Assembly (NCBI GenBank): GCA_002869265.1
Contig: PKTH01000008.1
Span: 1-50,655 of the forward strand
Length of the DNA stretch: 50,655 nucleotides
Source: Candidatus Parcubacteria bacterium
Lineage (GTDB): Bacteria; Patescibacteriota; Patescibacteriia; Patescibacteriales; BM507
Reading direction: 5' to 3'
The position numbers were made by a program, and so were the translations under genes. Position 1 is the stretch's first letter. Each line of letters opens with the position of its first letter. Below the pieces are notes generated by a model. That model did not search any database and was not told where the DNA came from. It saw only the letters and a program-made list of their open reading frames with translations. Below, in pieces: positions 8,707-17,146 of this stretch.

Positions 8707-11067
8707 CTACCTTCTAGACTCTTGATAATTAAATACTGGGCCCATAATTATTACTTTACTTTCGTCAAATTTTTTAATCGCGCTAAGCATATTCACACCA
8801 TCTATTCTTTCTTTGATTGCTCCTGAATTTTCAACTTTAATAATATGTTCTTCTTCACCATAGTCTACAACAATGTAATTACTTGCGAATTCTTCGATAA
8901 ATTCACAATCCCCCTTTTCCAGTACCTCGTTATTTAATTCCTTCTGAATTATTTCCGATAGGGTCATCAAATTTCTATTTAATTCCTTGAATTCACCAGT
9001 AACAAGATTTGTTTTCTTGGTTAACCCAAGCGCAACAAGCATATCACTTAACATGTTTGTTTTTGCGATCAGCTCTTGGACTAAAGCTTGATTTGGCTCA
9101 ATATAGTTGTACTCATTACATTCTCCAGTAGCATCAAACCCGCTTGTAGTTCTTACGTCGTTAATTTGTAATATATCTGAATCAAGGTGAAGGTTTGTCC
9201 AGATACCTAGGGCGGTGTTTGTGGTCTTTTCTCTCCAGGCTTCTGTGTCCATAAAAACCAAAGAATTCTCTTTCGGCACATTTAGAAATACAGAAATTGT
9301 ATCAAGAGTTGACCAATACATATTACTTTGCCAACTATTTAGATTAAATTTAGAAATTTCATTACTTAAAAGATCTCTTCGCACTGTAAAATTACTATAC
9401 AAAGTATTTTCAATATATTTATCATTTTCAGACATGGGATAAACTATGTTTAGAACATCCAAGCCGTTTGCGACACATCGAAATACTCTAGCCCCCCGCT
9501 TTTCTGAACAAGCAGTTAAAGGCAACTTAATATCATCAGATTTTTCACTGTATTGTAAATCGCTTCCCGATAAACTAGAAAAAATATAGTCATTTGGCCA
9601 ATAATTCTCCTGCAGAATCCTCATGCCAATTTTATTCTTGAGCTCAGACTCGTTTCTATCAAGAGAACCTTCAAGGTAAGAAAATTTATATTCGACAATC
9701 TTTTCTTGAAGTTTTAAATGGTCTTCATCCCAGGTCTCATTATCTCGAGAAAAAACATCTTCGATAGTTCTGTCGCCAAAAACTCCTCTAAAAGCTTCAT
9801 CAAAATGAAGATAGGTTAACTCTTGCCTAAGGCCACTAAAAAAAGAAATTATTTTATAAATAGCGGCCCATTCATTTTTTACGTCTTGATTTTCTTGAAA
9901 ATCTCGAGCTATTATATTCGCCGCTGTAATATTTATCCGCCAATCCTCTTTGTCGAGAGCACATTCAAGGCATGTTTCATTTCTATAATAAAGCGGGAAA
10001 AGATGATTCAGCATCTTTGTGGCCAAGTAAAAATTGTTAAGTTTTGAATTTTTCTGATAACTCTCTGGTATCTTATAGTAAGAATAATCTATATCTTGAA
10101 GAAAAATGTGTGATTTTGAAATTCCAGAGGCTTTTCTTATTAACTCAACCTCACGCAAAACATCATCTCGTATATATTCTAAAAGCATATACTCATAATC
10201 CTGAGCTTCTTGTTCAGTAAATTTAGTATCATCGTTTAAGGCTGTGCCTCTATTGATTTGATTTTCCATCGGCTTTAAAAGCTCAAGGATGGTTGCAAAG
10301 TATGAAGCCGTCAGTCTCTCTCCTTCTAATACCGGATCATTCGTGATGCCTTTTTCTGCATAATGTGTTCTATATCTTGTGCTTGAAATCTCATACATTT
10401 TTTCAGAAATATTCCAGAGATTTTCATAAAAAACACTCTTTTCTATTTCTTTGAAAGATTGTTTCAGAATATTTTGTTGATAATATGAAATAAAGTCACT
10501 AGTAATAAAAACCGGGATACCTAGTTCTCTTAATTTCCTATATGAAGAATAAAAATCATCTGCTTCTTTTTTAAATGGATTGTCTATAATCACCACACCG
10601 TCTGAATTAAGTTGATAAATATATGGTTCCAACTCTAACTGTTTAGAAACATGTGGGTAGTTTTTTATGTCAGCTTTAACATTTACTGGTAATTCATAGG
10701 TGTTTAATTTATAATTATAATCAACAGAAGGTACTGTATAAAAATCTGCGAAGAATAAAGATTCCGCATTTGCTTCTAAAAAATTTCCTTTATCACTTGT
10801 GTCCTTACCATCTTCCAGTCCACCAAACTCAGGCAGTTTGCCAGTTCCAGTGGCCGTGTCTTCAATCAAGCTTGGATCATCAATAATAACGGGATCACTT
10901 TTCTTAGGAGCTTTAGAAAAAATTAAAATGACGACAAAGGCAATTATCAATAAAACAACAATTATCGCGGCGGCGATAATTATTAGTTTTTTTAGAAAAT
11001 TACTTGAATTGCTACTCAATTCAGTTTGTGAGTAATCATCAAAATTGTCTTCGTAATCCTTGGACAT
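8707..11067 (-). CDS. Membrane-anchored DUF3160-like protein
   Basis: 786 residues. A short acidic cytoplasmic tail, a single membrane helix at about 26-50 (LKKLIIIAAAIIVVLLIIAF) and a large extracytoplasmic part. Residues 120-250 (HVSKQLELEPYIYQLNSDGVVI, then ELGIPVFITSDFISYYQQNI) resemble the DUF3160 family, in which the phrase VPVFIT-D is followed by a helical region. Function of the family is unknown. A strong AAGGAGG stands only about 3 bp before ATG 11067, closer than normal. The gene has its own extended -10 promoter and ends 4 bp before the rplJ -35 box. Cys residues (ETCLECALD) may form disulfides. Confidence 0.65.
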   Translation of the reverse strand: MSKDYEDNFDDYSQTELSSNSSNFLKKLIIIAAAIIVVLLIIAFVVILIFSKAPKKSDPVIIDDPSLIEDTATGTGKLPEFGGLEDGKDTSDKGNFLEANAESLFFADFYTVPSVDYNYKLNTYELPVNVKADIKNYPHVSKQLELEPYIYQLNSDGVVIIDNPFKKEADDFYSSYRKLRELGIPVFITSDFISYYQQNILKQSFKEIEKSVFYENLWNISEKMYEISSTRYRTHYAEKGITNDPVLEGERLTASYFATILELLKPMENQINRGTALNDDTKFTEQEAQDYEYMLLEYIRDDVLREVELIRKASGISKSHIFLQDIDYSYYKIPESYQKNSKLNNFYLATKMLNHLFPLYYRNETCLECALDKEDWRINITAANIIARDFQENQDVKNEWAAIYKIISFFSGLRQELTYLHFDEAFRGVFGDRTIEDVFSRDNETWDEDHLKLQEKIVEYKFSYLEGSLDRNESELKNKIGMRILQENYWPNDYIFSSLSGSDLQYSEKSDDIKLPLTACSEKRGARVFRCVANGLDVLNIVYPMSENDKYIENTLYSNFTVRRDLLSNEISKFNLNSWQSNMYWSTLDTISVFLNVPKENSLVFMDTEAWREKTTNTALGIWTNLHLDSDILQINDVRTTSGFDATGECNEYNYIEPNQALVQELIAKTNMLSDMLVALGLTKKTNLVTGEFKELNRNLMTLSEIIQKELNNEVLEKGDCEFIEEFASNYIVVDYGEEEHIIKVENSGAIKERIDGVNMLSAIKKFDESKVIIMGPVFNYQESRR

Positions 11068-11094
11068 AGACCTCCTTATTTTGAGTATACTTAG

Positions 11095-11123
11095 ATTATA
11101 CCATTTTTTGAACTATCTGATAA
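11095..11123 (-). promoter_or_regulatory. Promoter of the DUF3160-like gene
   Basis: TTATCA (11118-11123), 17 bp, TATAAT (11095-11100) with TGG directly before it, an extended -10. Confidence 0.7.
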
Positions 11124-11126
11124 TGC

Positions 11127-11654
11127 CTAATTTAAATATTTTGCCTTATTTCTAAGATGCTCATCGTAGTTCTTACTAAATATTGTCTCAAAAGTATCTT
11201 GCCGATTTAAATAAAACAAAAAATCACTTTCTTTAGGATAGACTGCTGCCTTAATTGCTTCTATCCCGGGGTTGCAAATTGGCCCTGGGGGTAGACCATA
11301 GTTTTTATAAGTATTATATGGTGAATCAATTTCTAAATCTTTATACGATGCTCCGGGGTCATTTTTCCCTGTAATATAGTTAATAGTGGAATCGACCTCT
11401 AGCCTCATTCCAATATTCATCCTTTTTATGAGAATCCCTGACACTGTTTTCATATCATCTTTATTCCTTACTTCTTTTTCGATAATAGAAGCTAGAGTCA
11501 TAACTTCATGGAAAGTCATTCCGGATTTTTCTATATCACCCAAGAGTTTAGAATCAGCTTTGTTTTTTAAATTATTCAAAGCTTTAAATACAATATCGGA
11601 AACACTTGCATTATTATATACCCTGTAGGTGTCTGGATAAATATAGCCTTCCAA
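11127..11654 (-). CDS. mltG: Endolytic transglycosylase MltG, C-terminal (catalytic) part of a split gene
   Basis: 175 residues from a possible TTG start at 11654. It is the YceG/MltG catalytic region: LEGYIYPDTYRV, the ASIIEKEV block with the expected catalytic Glu, the RLEVDSTINYITG block and the YGLPPGPICNPG motif. MltG cuts nascent glycan strands near the membrane. The reading frame is continuous with the upstream fragment and is interrupted only by one TAA at 11694-11696; the codons between (KPSFLDSVPRGHD) fit the family. AGAGG lies 7 bp before the TTG, so re-initiation is conceivable, but the product would lack the membrane anchor. Pseudogene, sequencing error or readthrough are all possible. 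Confidence 0.85.
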   Translation of the reverse strand: MEGYIYPDTYRVYNNASVSDIVFKALNNLKNKADSKLLGDIEKSGMTFHEVMTLASIIEKEVRNKDDMKTVSGILIKRMNIGMRLEVDSTINYITGKNDPGASYKDLEIDSPYNTYKNYGLPPGPICNPGIEAIKAAVYPKESDFLFYLNRQDTFETIFSKNYDEHLRNKAKYLN

Positions 11655-11693
11655 ATCGTGACCTCTGGGAACTGAGTCAAGGAAGGAGGGTTT

Positions 11694-12155
11694 TTAAAAC
11701 TCAAAAACCCAACTACTGACTGGCGCTTCTGTCAAAGAAAGAAAGTCTTTAGAGCTTGAAATGTTATTTTTTTCAAAATTTTCTGCTATATCCAAAAGAT
11801 TCCACCCTTCAATAATTTTTACATTTTTCTCATTTTCGATAACATCACCTCGAACAAAAATTGCAATTATCTCTGCGGGAGACAAGTTTTTACTAAGCTG
11901 GTATTTGCCTGATTGGATCTTTTTGTCCAATTTTTTCTCCCAAAGATAATATCTCAAATAAAGCTTAGAGCTGATCAAGTTTTCTTCAAACAACCTATTA
12001 ACGATCGAAGACACTCCTTCTCCTTTTGATATTGAGAATTCACTTATCGAGGTATTAATATCCGCCCCCTTGTAAATACTATTTCTGTAAAAAATATATA
12101 CCAATAGAGAAAATACAAGCAAAAGAATAACTATAATTTTGAGTTTTTTTATCAT
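11694..12155 (-). CDS. mltG: Endolytic transglycosylase MltG, N-terminal part of a split gene
   Basis: 153 residues. One N-terminal membrane helix (KLKIIVILLLVFSLLVYIFY), then the LysM-like subdomain of YceG/MltG: FSISKGEGVSSIVNRLFEENLI, IQSGKYQLSKNLSPAEIIAI and VKIIEGWNLLDIAENF. It ends SSWVFEF-stop, where the family continues to the catalytic part. The next in-frame codons match MltG, so this is a nonsense codon and not a frameshift. The stop overlaps an inverted repeat, GGGTTTTT and AAAAACCC 7 bp apart. No SD is present. No other mltG copy is in the window. Confidence 0.85.
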   Translation of the reverse strand: MIKKLKIIVILLLVFSLLVYIFYRNSIYKGADINTSISEFSISKGEGVSSIVNRLFEENLISSKLYLRYYLWEKKLDKKIQSGKYQLSKNLSPAEIIAIFVRGDVIENEKNVKIIEGWNLLDIAENFEKNNISSSKDFLSLTEAPVSSWVFEF

Positions 12156-12225
12156 ATGTTTTTAATATTCTAATAATATCAGAATGAATTAGATAGAGCA
12201 ATCTTATGATTTTAGCTAATATTAC

Positions 12226-12254
12226 TTGCATTTTTTTAAGTATTGTGATATAAT
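12226..12254 (+). promoter_or_regulatory. Promoter of the CAP-domain gene
   Basis: TATAAT at 12249-12254 preceded by TGA (extended -10). A weak TTGCAT at 12226-12231 stands 17 bp upstream. The leader is A-rich and lacks an SD. Confidence 0.7.
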
Positions 12255-12298
12255 GATAATAGAGTTAAAAACTCCAAAAACAAAAACAAAAAAAACAA

Positions 12299-13081
12299 AT
12301 GAATACTTTAAAAAATAAAAAATATTTTTTAATATTAGGCAAATTTAATACTTCAATAGCAATGCTTCTATTATTTGTAGGAGTTTTTTTATTCCCTAAA
12401 ACTGCCTATCTGAGCTCAATTAGCCCAGAAAAAATTGTAGAATTAAGCAACAAAGAAAGAATAGAAAAGGACCTAGATCCCCTGTCGGTAAACCAACACC
12501 TCTCTAAAGCGGCCTATGATAAAGCAGAGGCAATATTTTCTGAACAAAGATTTGAGCACAATTTTGATGATAGAAAATTTTCAGCCTGGGTAAAAGATGT
12601 AGGTTATGAATATAGGTATGTTGGAGAAAATTTAGGCATTAACTTTGTAACCAGTGAAGGGCTTATGCAGGCATGGAAAGATTCTCCTACTCATTATAAA
12701 AACATTATTAACGAAAAGTTCTCAGAAATTGGAGTCGCAGTATTAGAAGACAGCTATGAGGGGAGGAACAGCATATTGGTAGTTCAGGTTTTTGCTAAAC
12801 CTCTTTTAGTCGAACCATCTATTAGTGAAATATCTGTGCTTAACTTTAATCAAAATTTATCCCAAGATATAAACAACATATATTCCCTATCTCACACTCA
12901 AAATACAGTTTTAGAAAATAAATTCAACAATAATAACTATTACGTTCTTAATTCAACTGATAATATATTGCCAGTTGATAATAAAAAAGACCAAAAATAT
13001 TTAGATCTTCTTTTTACTTTTTTTGGTTTTATCTATCTTTTTATATTTAAACTAGTAAGTATAAAAAATATAGGTTTCTAA
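12299..13081 (+). CDS. CAP/SCP-domain secreted or membrane-anchored protein
   Basis: 260 residues. N-terminal signal or anchor helix (about 18-38, TSIAMLLLFVGVFLFPKTAY), then a CAP domain at about 43-170: VELSNKERIEKDLDPLSVNQ, HNFDD, YRYVGENLG and the LMQAWKDSPTHYKNIIN block with the usual W-x-x-SP-x-H-x-x-N-I signature. The His and Glu of the CAP cavity are present. A second hydrophobic helix closes the protein (LDLLFTFFGFIYLFIFKLV). Bacterial CAP proteins are exported and of mostly unknown role. The A-rich leader has no SD. The stop overlaps the convergent uppP stop by 4 bp. Confidence 0.85.
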   Translation: MNTLKNKKYFLILGKFNTSIAMLLLFVGVFLFPKTAYLSSISPEKIVELSNKERIEKDLDPLSVNQHLSKAAYDKAEAIFSEQRFEHNFDDRKFSAWVKDVGYEYRYVGENLGINFVTSEGLMQAWKDSPTHYKNIINEKFSEIGVAVLEDSYEGRNSILVVQVFAKPLLVEPSISEISVLNFNQNLSQDINNIYSLSHTQNTVLENKFNNNNYYVLNSTDNILPVDNKKDQKYLDLLFTFFGFIYLFIFKLVSIKNIGF

Positions 13082-13890
13082 GCAAGTAAATAAGTTAATA
13101 CGATTAGAAGCGCGAGCAGGAATCGATAATAGGCAAAAACCACCAGACCATGCTTAGTGGCAAATTTTAGGAAATATTTTATTGCTAGAATTGCTGAAAA
13201 AAAGGCTGAAGCAAAAGAGATTGTCATAACTATTAATTCGTTTTTATCTACTCCCGAGCTCAAAAGCGCTCCCAAATTAAGCAACGAAGCCCCAGCAATA
13301 ATTGGAATAGACATTAAAAAAGAAATTCTTATTGCCTCCTCTCTCTTTAGCTTCGTAAAAAGACCTGCTATAATTGTAATACCAGATCTTGAAGTTCCGG
13401 GGATTAGGGCCAAGGCTTGAGCGATCCCAATAAACAAAAAGTTTTTTGCATTTAGTTGGTTTAAGGTCTTTTCTTTTTTGGCAATTTTTTCTACCACAAT
13501 AAAGAAAACCCCTACAAGAACTAACATAAAGGCAACAACCAAAACGCTTCTAAAAACATTTTCAATAAGATTCTCAAAGAAAAAACCAACTAACGCAGCA
13601 GGCATAGTTGCCAACAATATAAACCATGACAACTTTGTATAATCAGACCGATATCCAAAAAAACTTTTAAACCAAGCAATAACAATCTTTTTAATGTCAT
13701 CCCAGAAAAAAACGATTACGGCTATCAAGGTAGCCAAGTGCAAAAGAACATCAAACATAACTTCATTCTGCACTGGTAGGCCTAGATATTTATGTAGTAT
13801 AATTAAATGACCAGAACTTGAAACTGGCAAAAATTCAGTAGCTCCCTGGATAACTCCAAAAATAATTGATTTTAAATAAATAAATATCAT
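13078..13890 (-). CDS. uppP: Undecaprenyl-diphosphatase (BacA/UppP family)
   Basis: 270 residues, normal length, polytopic with seven or eight helices. Both family motifs are present: QGATEFLPVSSSGHL near the N-terminus (catalytic Glu, Ser and His) and LIPGTSRSGITI at about 163 with the essential Arg. It dephosphorylates undecaprenyl pyrophosphate, recycling the lipid carrier for peptidoglycan and polysaccharide. The ATG is only 4 bp from the divergent ATG of a PAP2-like gene. A TATAAA at 13899-13904 inside that gene puts the transcript start 1-2 nt before ATG, an almost leaderless mRNA. Confidence 0.95.
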   Translation of the reverse strand: MIFIYLKSIIFGVIQGATEFLPVSSSGHLIILHKYLGLPVQNEVMFDVLLHLATLIAVIVFFWDDIKKIVIAWFKSFFGYRSDYTKLSWFILLATMPAALVGFFFENLIENVFRSVLVVAFMLVLVGVFFIVVEKIAKKEKTLNQLNAKNFLFIGIAQALALIPGTSRSGITIIAGLFTKLKREEAIRISFLMSIPIIAGASLLNLGALLSSGVDKNELIVMTISFASAFFSAILAIKYFLKFATKHGLVVFAYYRFLLALLIVLTYLLA

Positions 13891-13894
13891 TAAT

Positions 13895-14329
13895 ATGATT
13901 TATAGTATATTATTTTTCCCACTTTTTGCGGGGATTCTAGCCCAAATAATTAAATTTTTTATTCGATCAAATAAACAAAAGTTTAAACTGAGGAATATGA
14001 TTGCCTATTCTGGTATGCCTTCCGGGCATAGCGCTATAACCATTTCCCTGGCTACTATAATTGGACTAGAAGAAGGTTGGCATTCCCCTCTTTTTGCCAT
14101 TTCGGCTATCCTCGCCCTAATTGTTATTAGAGACGCTCTTGGAATAAGGAAATATCTCGGTCAGCATGGACGTGTTCTTAATATCTTAGTAAAAGATTTG
14201 GAAGAAGACAAGGTGATTGATGAACACTATCCTCATCTCCTAGAGAATATTGGTCATACCCCAATACAAGTAGTCGCTGGATCAATTCTAGGCTTCTTAG
14301 TTAGTATTCTTGGTTTCTACTTTTTATAA
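13895..14329 (+). CDS. Divergent PAP2-family membrane phosphatase (DUF212, YuiD-like)
   Basis: 144 residues, four hydrophobic stretches. The conserved SGMPSGHSA motif (residues 39-48), RDALGIRKYLGQH (about 86-100) and GHTPIQVVAGS (about 126-136) identify the divergent PAP2/DUF212 family. Its members are predicted acid phosphatases, possibly acting on prenyl or lipid phosphates. Its divergent position 4 bp from uppP suggests a shared role in carrier-lipid dephosphorylation; that is inference. The Met is aligned to the family start, so the tiny intergenic gap is real. It ends at a bidirectional terminator. Confidence 0.88.
   Translation: MIYSILFFPLFAGILAQIIKFFIRSNKQKFKLRNMIAYSGMPSGHSAITISLATIIGLEEGWHSPLFAISAILALIVIRDALGIRKYLGQHGRVLNILVKDLEEDKVIDEHYPHLLENIGHTPIQVVAGSILGFLVSILGFYFL
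13899..13904 (-). promoter_or_regulatory. Possible -10 box for uppP inside the divergent gene
   Basis: TATAAA on the minus strand, 8 bp before the uppP ATG. No good -35 is visible. Confidence 0.4.
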
Positions 14330-14339
14330 AATCAAACAA

Positions 14340-14371
14340 ACAAAAAAAACACTTATTACAGTGTTTTTTTG
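14340..14371. terminator. Bidirectional terminator
   Basis: AACACT-TATTAC-AGTGTT with A-run and T-run, between the PAP2-like gene and the convergent cysteine-rich repeat gene. Confidence 0.9.
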
Positions 14372-17113
14372 TTATTGAAAATTACAAGGAAAGTTAAAAT
14401 TAAAGTTACAGAAGGTAACACAATCTGAACATGTACCAGCCAATAATTCTACGGGGTCACAAAGACCATCTCCACAAGTGTAAGCGCAGGAGCTTGAAAT
14501 AGTATTACAACCATCACCATCCGTTGTGTTACCATCGTCGCAGTCTTCTCCAGGATCAAGAGAACCATCTCCACAAGTATGAAGACAGTTGTTTGAATCT
14601 GTATTACAGCCATCCCCGTCTACTGTGTTTCCGTCATCACACTCTTCTGGGGCTATAACGGTTCCATCACCACAGGTGTAGGCACAAGAACTGGAAAAAG
14701 TATTGCAACCATCTCCATCGGTTGTATTACCATCATCACAATCTTCTGGAGCAGTGACAGTCCCATCACCACAAGCATGCAAACAATTACTATTACAACC
14801 ATCTCCATCTATAGCATTGCCATCATCACAATCTTCCCCCATTTCCACAGCTCCATTACCACAAACTGCCGGCACCGGACAGTCTGCAAAACACAAACCT
14901 GCCTCTCCAGCGCTACAAAAACCATCCCCACAAGTAAACTGACAATTGTTTGAATCTGTATTACAACCATCCCCGTCTACTGTGTTTCCGTCATCACAGT
15001 CCTCCCCTGACTCCACTACTCCGTTTCCACAAACTGGTGGTAGAGTACAGTCACCTGGACAAGATCCAGAGGCCGATTCAGCCGCTGAACAACTCCCATC
15101 ACCACAAACATAAGAACATGAGGCAGTAAGGGTGTTACAACCATCTCCATCAATTGAATTTCCGTCGTCACACTCTTCTCCACTATCTAGGGAGCCATCT
15201 CCACAAGTATGAAGACAATTATTTGAATCAGTATTACAGCCATCCCCATCCACAGAATTTGCATCATCACATTCTTCAGGGGGAGAAACAAACCCATCAC
15301 CACATGTATACAAACACGAAATATTACAACCATCTCCATTTGAGGTATTACCATCATCACAATCCTCTCCTGGGTCTAGAACGCCGTTACCACAACCAGG
15401 AAGTGGAGTGCAATCAGAATCTAGAGCATCAATGTCTCCATCGCAGTCATCATCCAGGGAGTTTGTACAATCCGTTTCTGAAAGATTTCCTGGATTTACG
15501 CCAGCAAACCCAAGACCATCCATACAATCGCATGTTTGCGCTATGGTTAAGGGGCTCAAGGGGTTGGTTAGTGAACAAACTGGATATACAAAAGGATTCA
15601 CAACTATACTAGGCAGAGCTGGTGGACAAGCACAATATCCATCTCCGTCAGCATCACAACCTTCATCAGAAAAACCAGAACAATTATTATCTAAGTTATC
15701 ACATAATTCAGAGGCCCCTGGATTAATTGTAGTGTTCGATTCATCGCAATCACAAGTAGTCGCTCTGGAAGCGGCATTAGTATTATCAGTTTGAGTGCAG
15801 GTCAAAAGAAAAGCACCATCTACAAAAGTTTGACCGCAATCACAATAATTATCGTTATCAGCATCACAACCTTCATCAGGGGTAACACCAGAACAATTAT
15901 CATCAATGCCATTACAAATCTCTGGATTGCCTGGGAATCTAGAAGCATCATTATCGTCACAGTCAGCTGGAACATCACATGTATCCACTCCATCTCCATC
16001 ATTGTCTACGCAAGTTGCAGCACAGGGAGTATCTCCCCCAAAGCAGTCCTGGTCAATCCCATCACCACAAATATCAACAGCTCCCGGTTTTATATTGGGG
16101 TTTGTGTCATCACAATCAGCCAAAGGATTTGCACAAACAGAACCAACTGAGCCGAATGAATCTCCGTCAAAATCCAAGCAAGCTTGAGTGCAACCAGAAA
16201 AGGAAGCAAGGGGTGGTAAAACATTATAGGGGGTTTCAAATGTAGTACAAAGATCGTAGTTTGTTCCATTGCCGATAGAAAAATATCCGTACACTAAACT
16301 ATTTGTTGGCAGATCGGGCAAGGTGTCTGAAAAAGTTTTAATAACATCATTCCAGCAAGTTTTTTCATCAAAACCAACTCCCCCACAAGGACCTAGGTCA
16401 TTTACGGGATCAACGGGAACGCTAGCCCCTATTTCAGAAGAAAATGAAGAAGTCCAACTTGGCCAAACAGAAAGAGTCTTTCCTGGCAAGTATGACCCTG
16501 AAGAAAGAGAGGGATAAGACCCGTGTTCGTTATAGTAATTATCTAGGCGAATATTTAAGCTAGACAAATCTGAAAGTCTTTTTGTATCCCTAATCACTTT
16601 TGCTTTTAAGCTGCCACAAAAATCTCCTATAGAGCAATCATCATCATAGACGCAATATCTAGCTGTATCAAAATGACATAAACCAGTCCCAGAAATATTT
16701 GAATTAAATTTCCAATTTTCTAAAATATTACCAAAAATATCGCTTGTCTCATTATCAGCATTGATATTGTAAGTAATAAGATAAATGTTTGTATAAAGAG
16801 CATCAAGCACTCCATCCCCAGGAGGGGTATCCACTAAATTACTAACATTAACGTAAACTGAGTTTCCGTCTCGAACAGCCTCATATCCATCAACTAGCAT
16901 TGACTGAGGTGACCCAGTGAATTCTTGTTTATTATACCAATCCCTTGCTGATAAATGGTCAAGGTTTGGAAAAACACGAATAGCAATAGCATCCGAACTA
17001 GCAAATCCTACAAGATTATTTGAAAAAAACAATAAAATGACAAATAAAAACAGACCAATAATAACATGGGTTAAACTATTGCTATTTTTGTTTTTTAGTA
17101 GTTTTTTAAACAT
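14372..17113 (-). CDS. Secreted cysteine-rich repeat protein (pseudopilin-like region, MopE and DUF4215 repeats)
   Basis: 913 residues. Signal or anchor helix at about 14-40 (VIIGLFLFVILLFFSNNLVG). Around 155-290 a segment with DTKRLSDLSSLNIRLDNYYN and HGSYPSL matches the C-terminal part of type II/IV pseudopilins. Residues 310-570 hold about four MopE-type metal-binding repeats (for example ADCDDNDASRFPGNPEICNG). Residues 573-895 hold eight DUF4215 repeats of the form GEDCDDGNTVDGDGCN. MopE repeats are linked to copper binding, and DNDGDGVD loops suggest calcium. The protein is probably a disulfide-rich surface or adhesion factor. It has its own extended -10, with ATG at the predicted transcript start. 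Shadow ORFs on the other strand are artefacts of the repeats. Confidence 0.85.
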   Translation of the reverse strand: MFKKLLKNKNSNSLTHVIIGLFLFVILLFFSNNLVGFASSDAIAIRVFPNLDHLSARDWYNKQEFTGSPQSMLVDGYEAVRDGNSVYVNVSNLVDTPPGDGVLDALYTNIYLITYNINADNETSDIFGNILENWKFNSNISGTGLCHFDTARYCVYDDDCSIGDFCGSLKAKVIRDTKRLSDLSSLNIRLDNYYNEHGSYPSLSSGSYLPGKTLSVWPSWTSSFSSEIGASVPVDPVNDLGPCGGVGFDEKTCWNDVIKTFSDTLPDLPTNSLVYGYFSIGNGTNYDLCTTFETPYNVLPPLASFSGCTQACLDFDGDSFGSVGSVCANPLADCDDTNPNIKPGAVDICGDGIDQDCFGGDTPCAATCVDNDGDGVDTCDVPADCDDNDASRFPGNPEICNGIDDNCSGVTPDEGCDADNDNYCDCGQTFVDGAFLLTCTQTDNTNAASRATTCDCDESNTTINPGASELCDNLDNNCSGFSDEGCDADGDGYCACPPALPSIVVNPFVYPVCSLTNPLSPLTIAQTCDCMDGLGFAGVNPGNLSETDCTNSLDDDCDGDIDALDSDCTPLPGCGNGVLDPGEDCDDGNTSNGDGCNISCLYTCGDGFVSPPEECDDANSVDGDGCNTDSNNCLHTCGDGSLDSGEECDDGNSIDGDGCNTLTASCSYVCGDGSCSAAESASGSCPGDCTLPPVCGNGVVESGEDCDDGNTVDGDGCNTDSNNCQFTCGDGFCSAGEAGLCFADCPVPAVCGNGAVEMGEDCDDGNAIDGDGCNSNCLHACGDGTVTAPEDCDDGNTTDGDGCNTFSSSCAYTCGDGTVIAPEECDDGNTVDGDGCNTDSNNCLHTCGDGSLDPGEDCDDGNTTDGDGCNTISSSCAYTCGDGLCDPVELLAGTCSDCVTFCNFNFNFPCNFQ
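14440..15400. repeat. Imperfect tandem DNA repeats coding DUF4215 units
   Basis: Units of roughly 100-130 bp share long near-identical blocks, for example the stretch around 14590-14645 and that around 14950-15005. They encode the GD-GCNTDSNNC and GDGSLDPGE-type motifs. The repeats are coding and have been partly homogenised, probably by recombination. Confidence 0.85.
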
Positions 17114-17120
17114 TTTTATT

Positions 17121-17129
17121 ATTATAACA
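17121..17129 (-). promoter_or_regulatory. Extended -10 for the cysteine-rich repeat gene
   Basis: TGT-TATAAT ends 7 bp before ATG 17113, so the transcript should begin at or one base before the start codon. Confidence 0.65.
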
Positions 17130-17146
17130 TATCCAATAATAGCAAA

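Noticed and set aside
11694-11696. Stop-codon reassignment to explain the mltG stop
   Set aside because: TAA is used as the normal stop in many genes here (rplJ, eno and others), so only one site is affected.
14440-15400. Possible CRISPR-like array
   Set aside because: Units are coding, imperfect and in frame; no unique spacers of equal size.
14703-16245. Several plus-strand ORFs opposite the cysteine-rich gene
   Set aside because: Low-complexity His/Gln/Ser translations of the repeat DNA; shadows of the coding strand.
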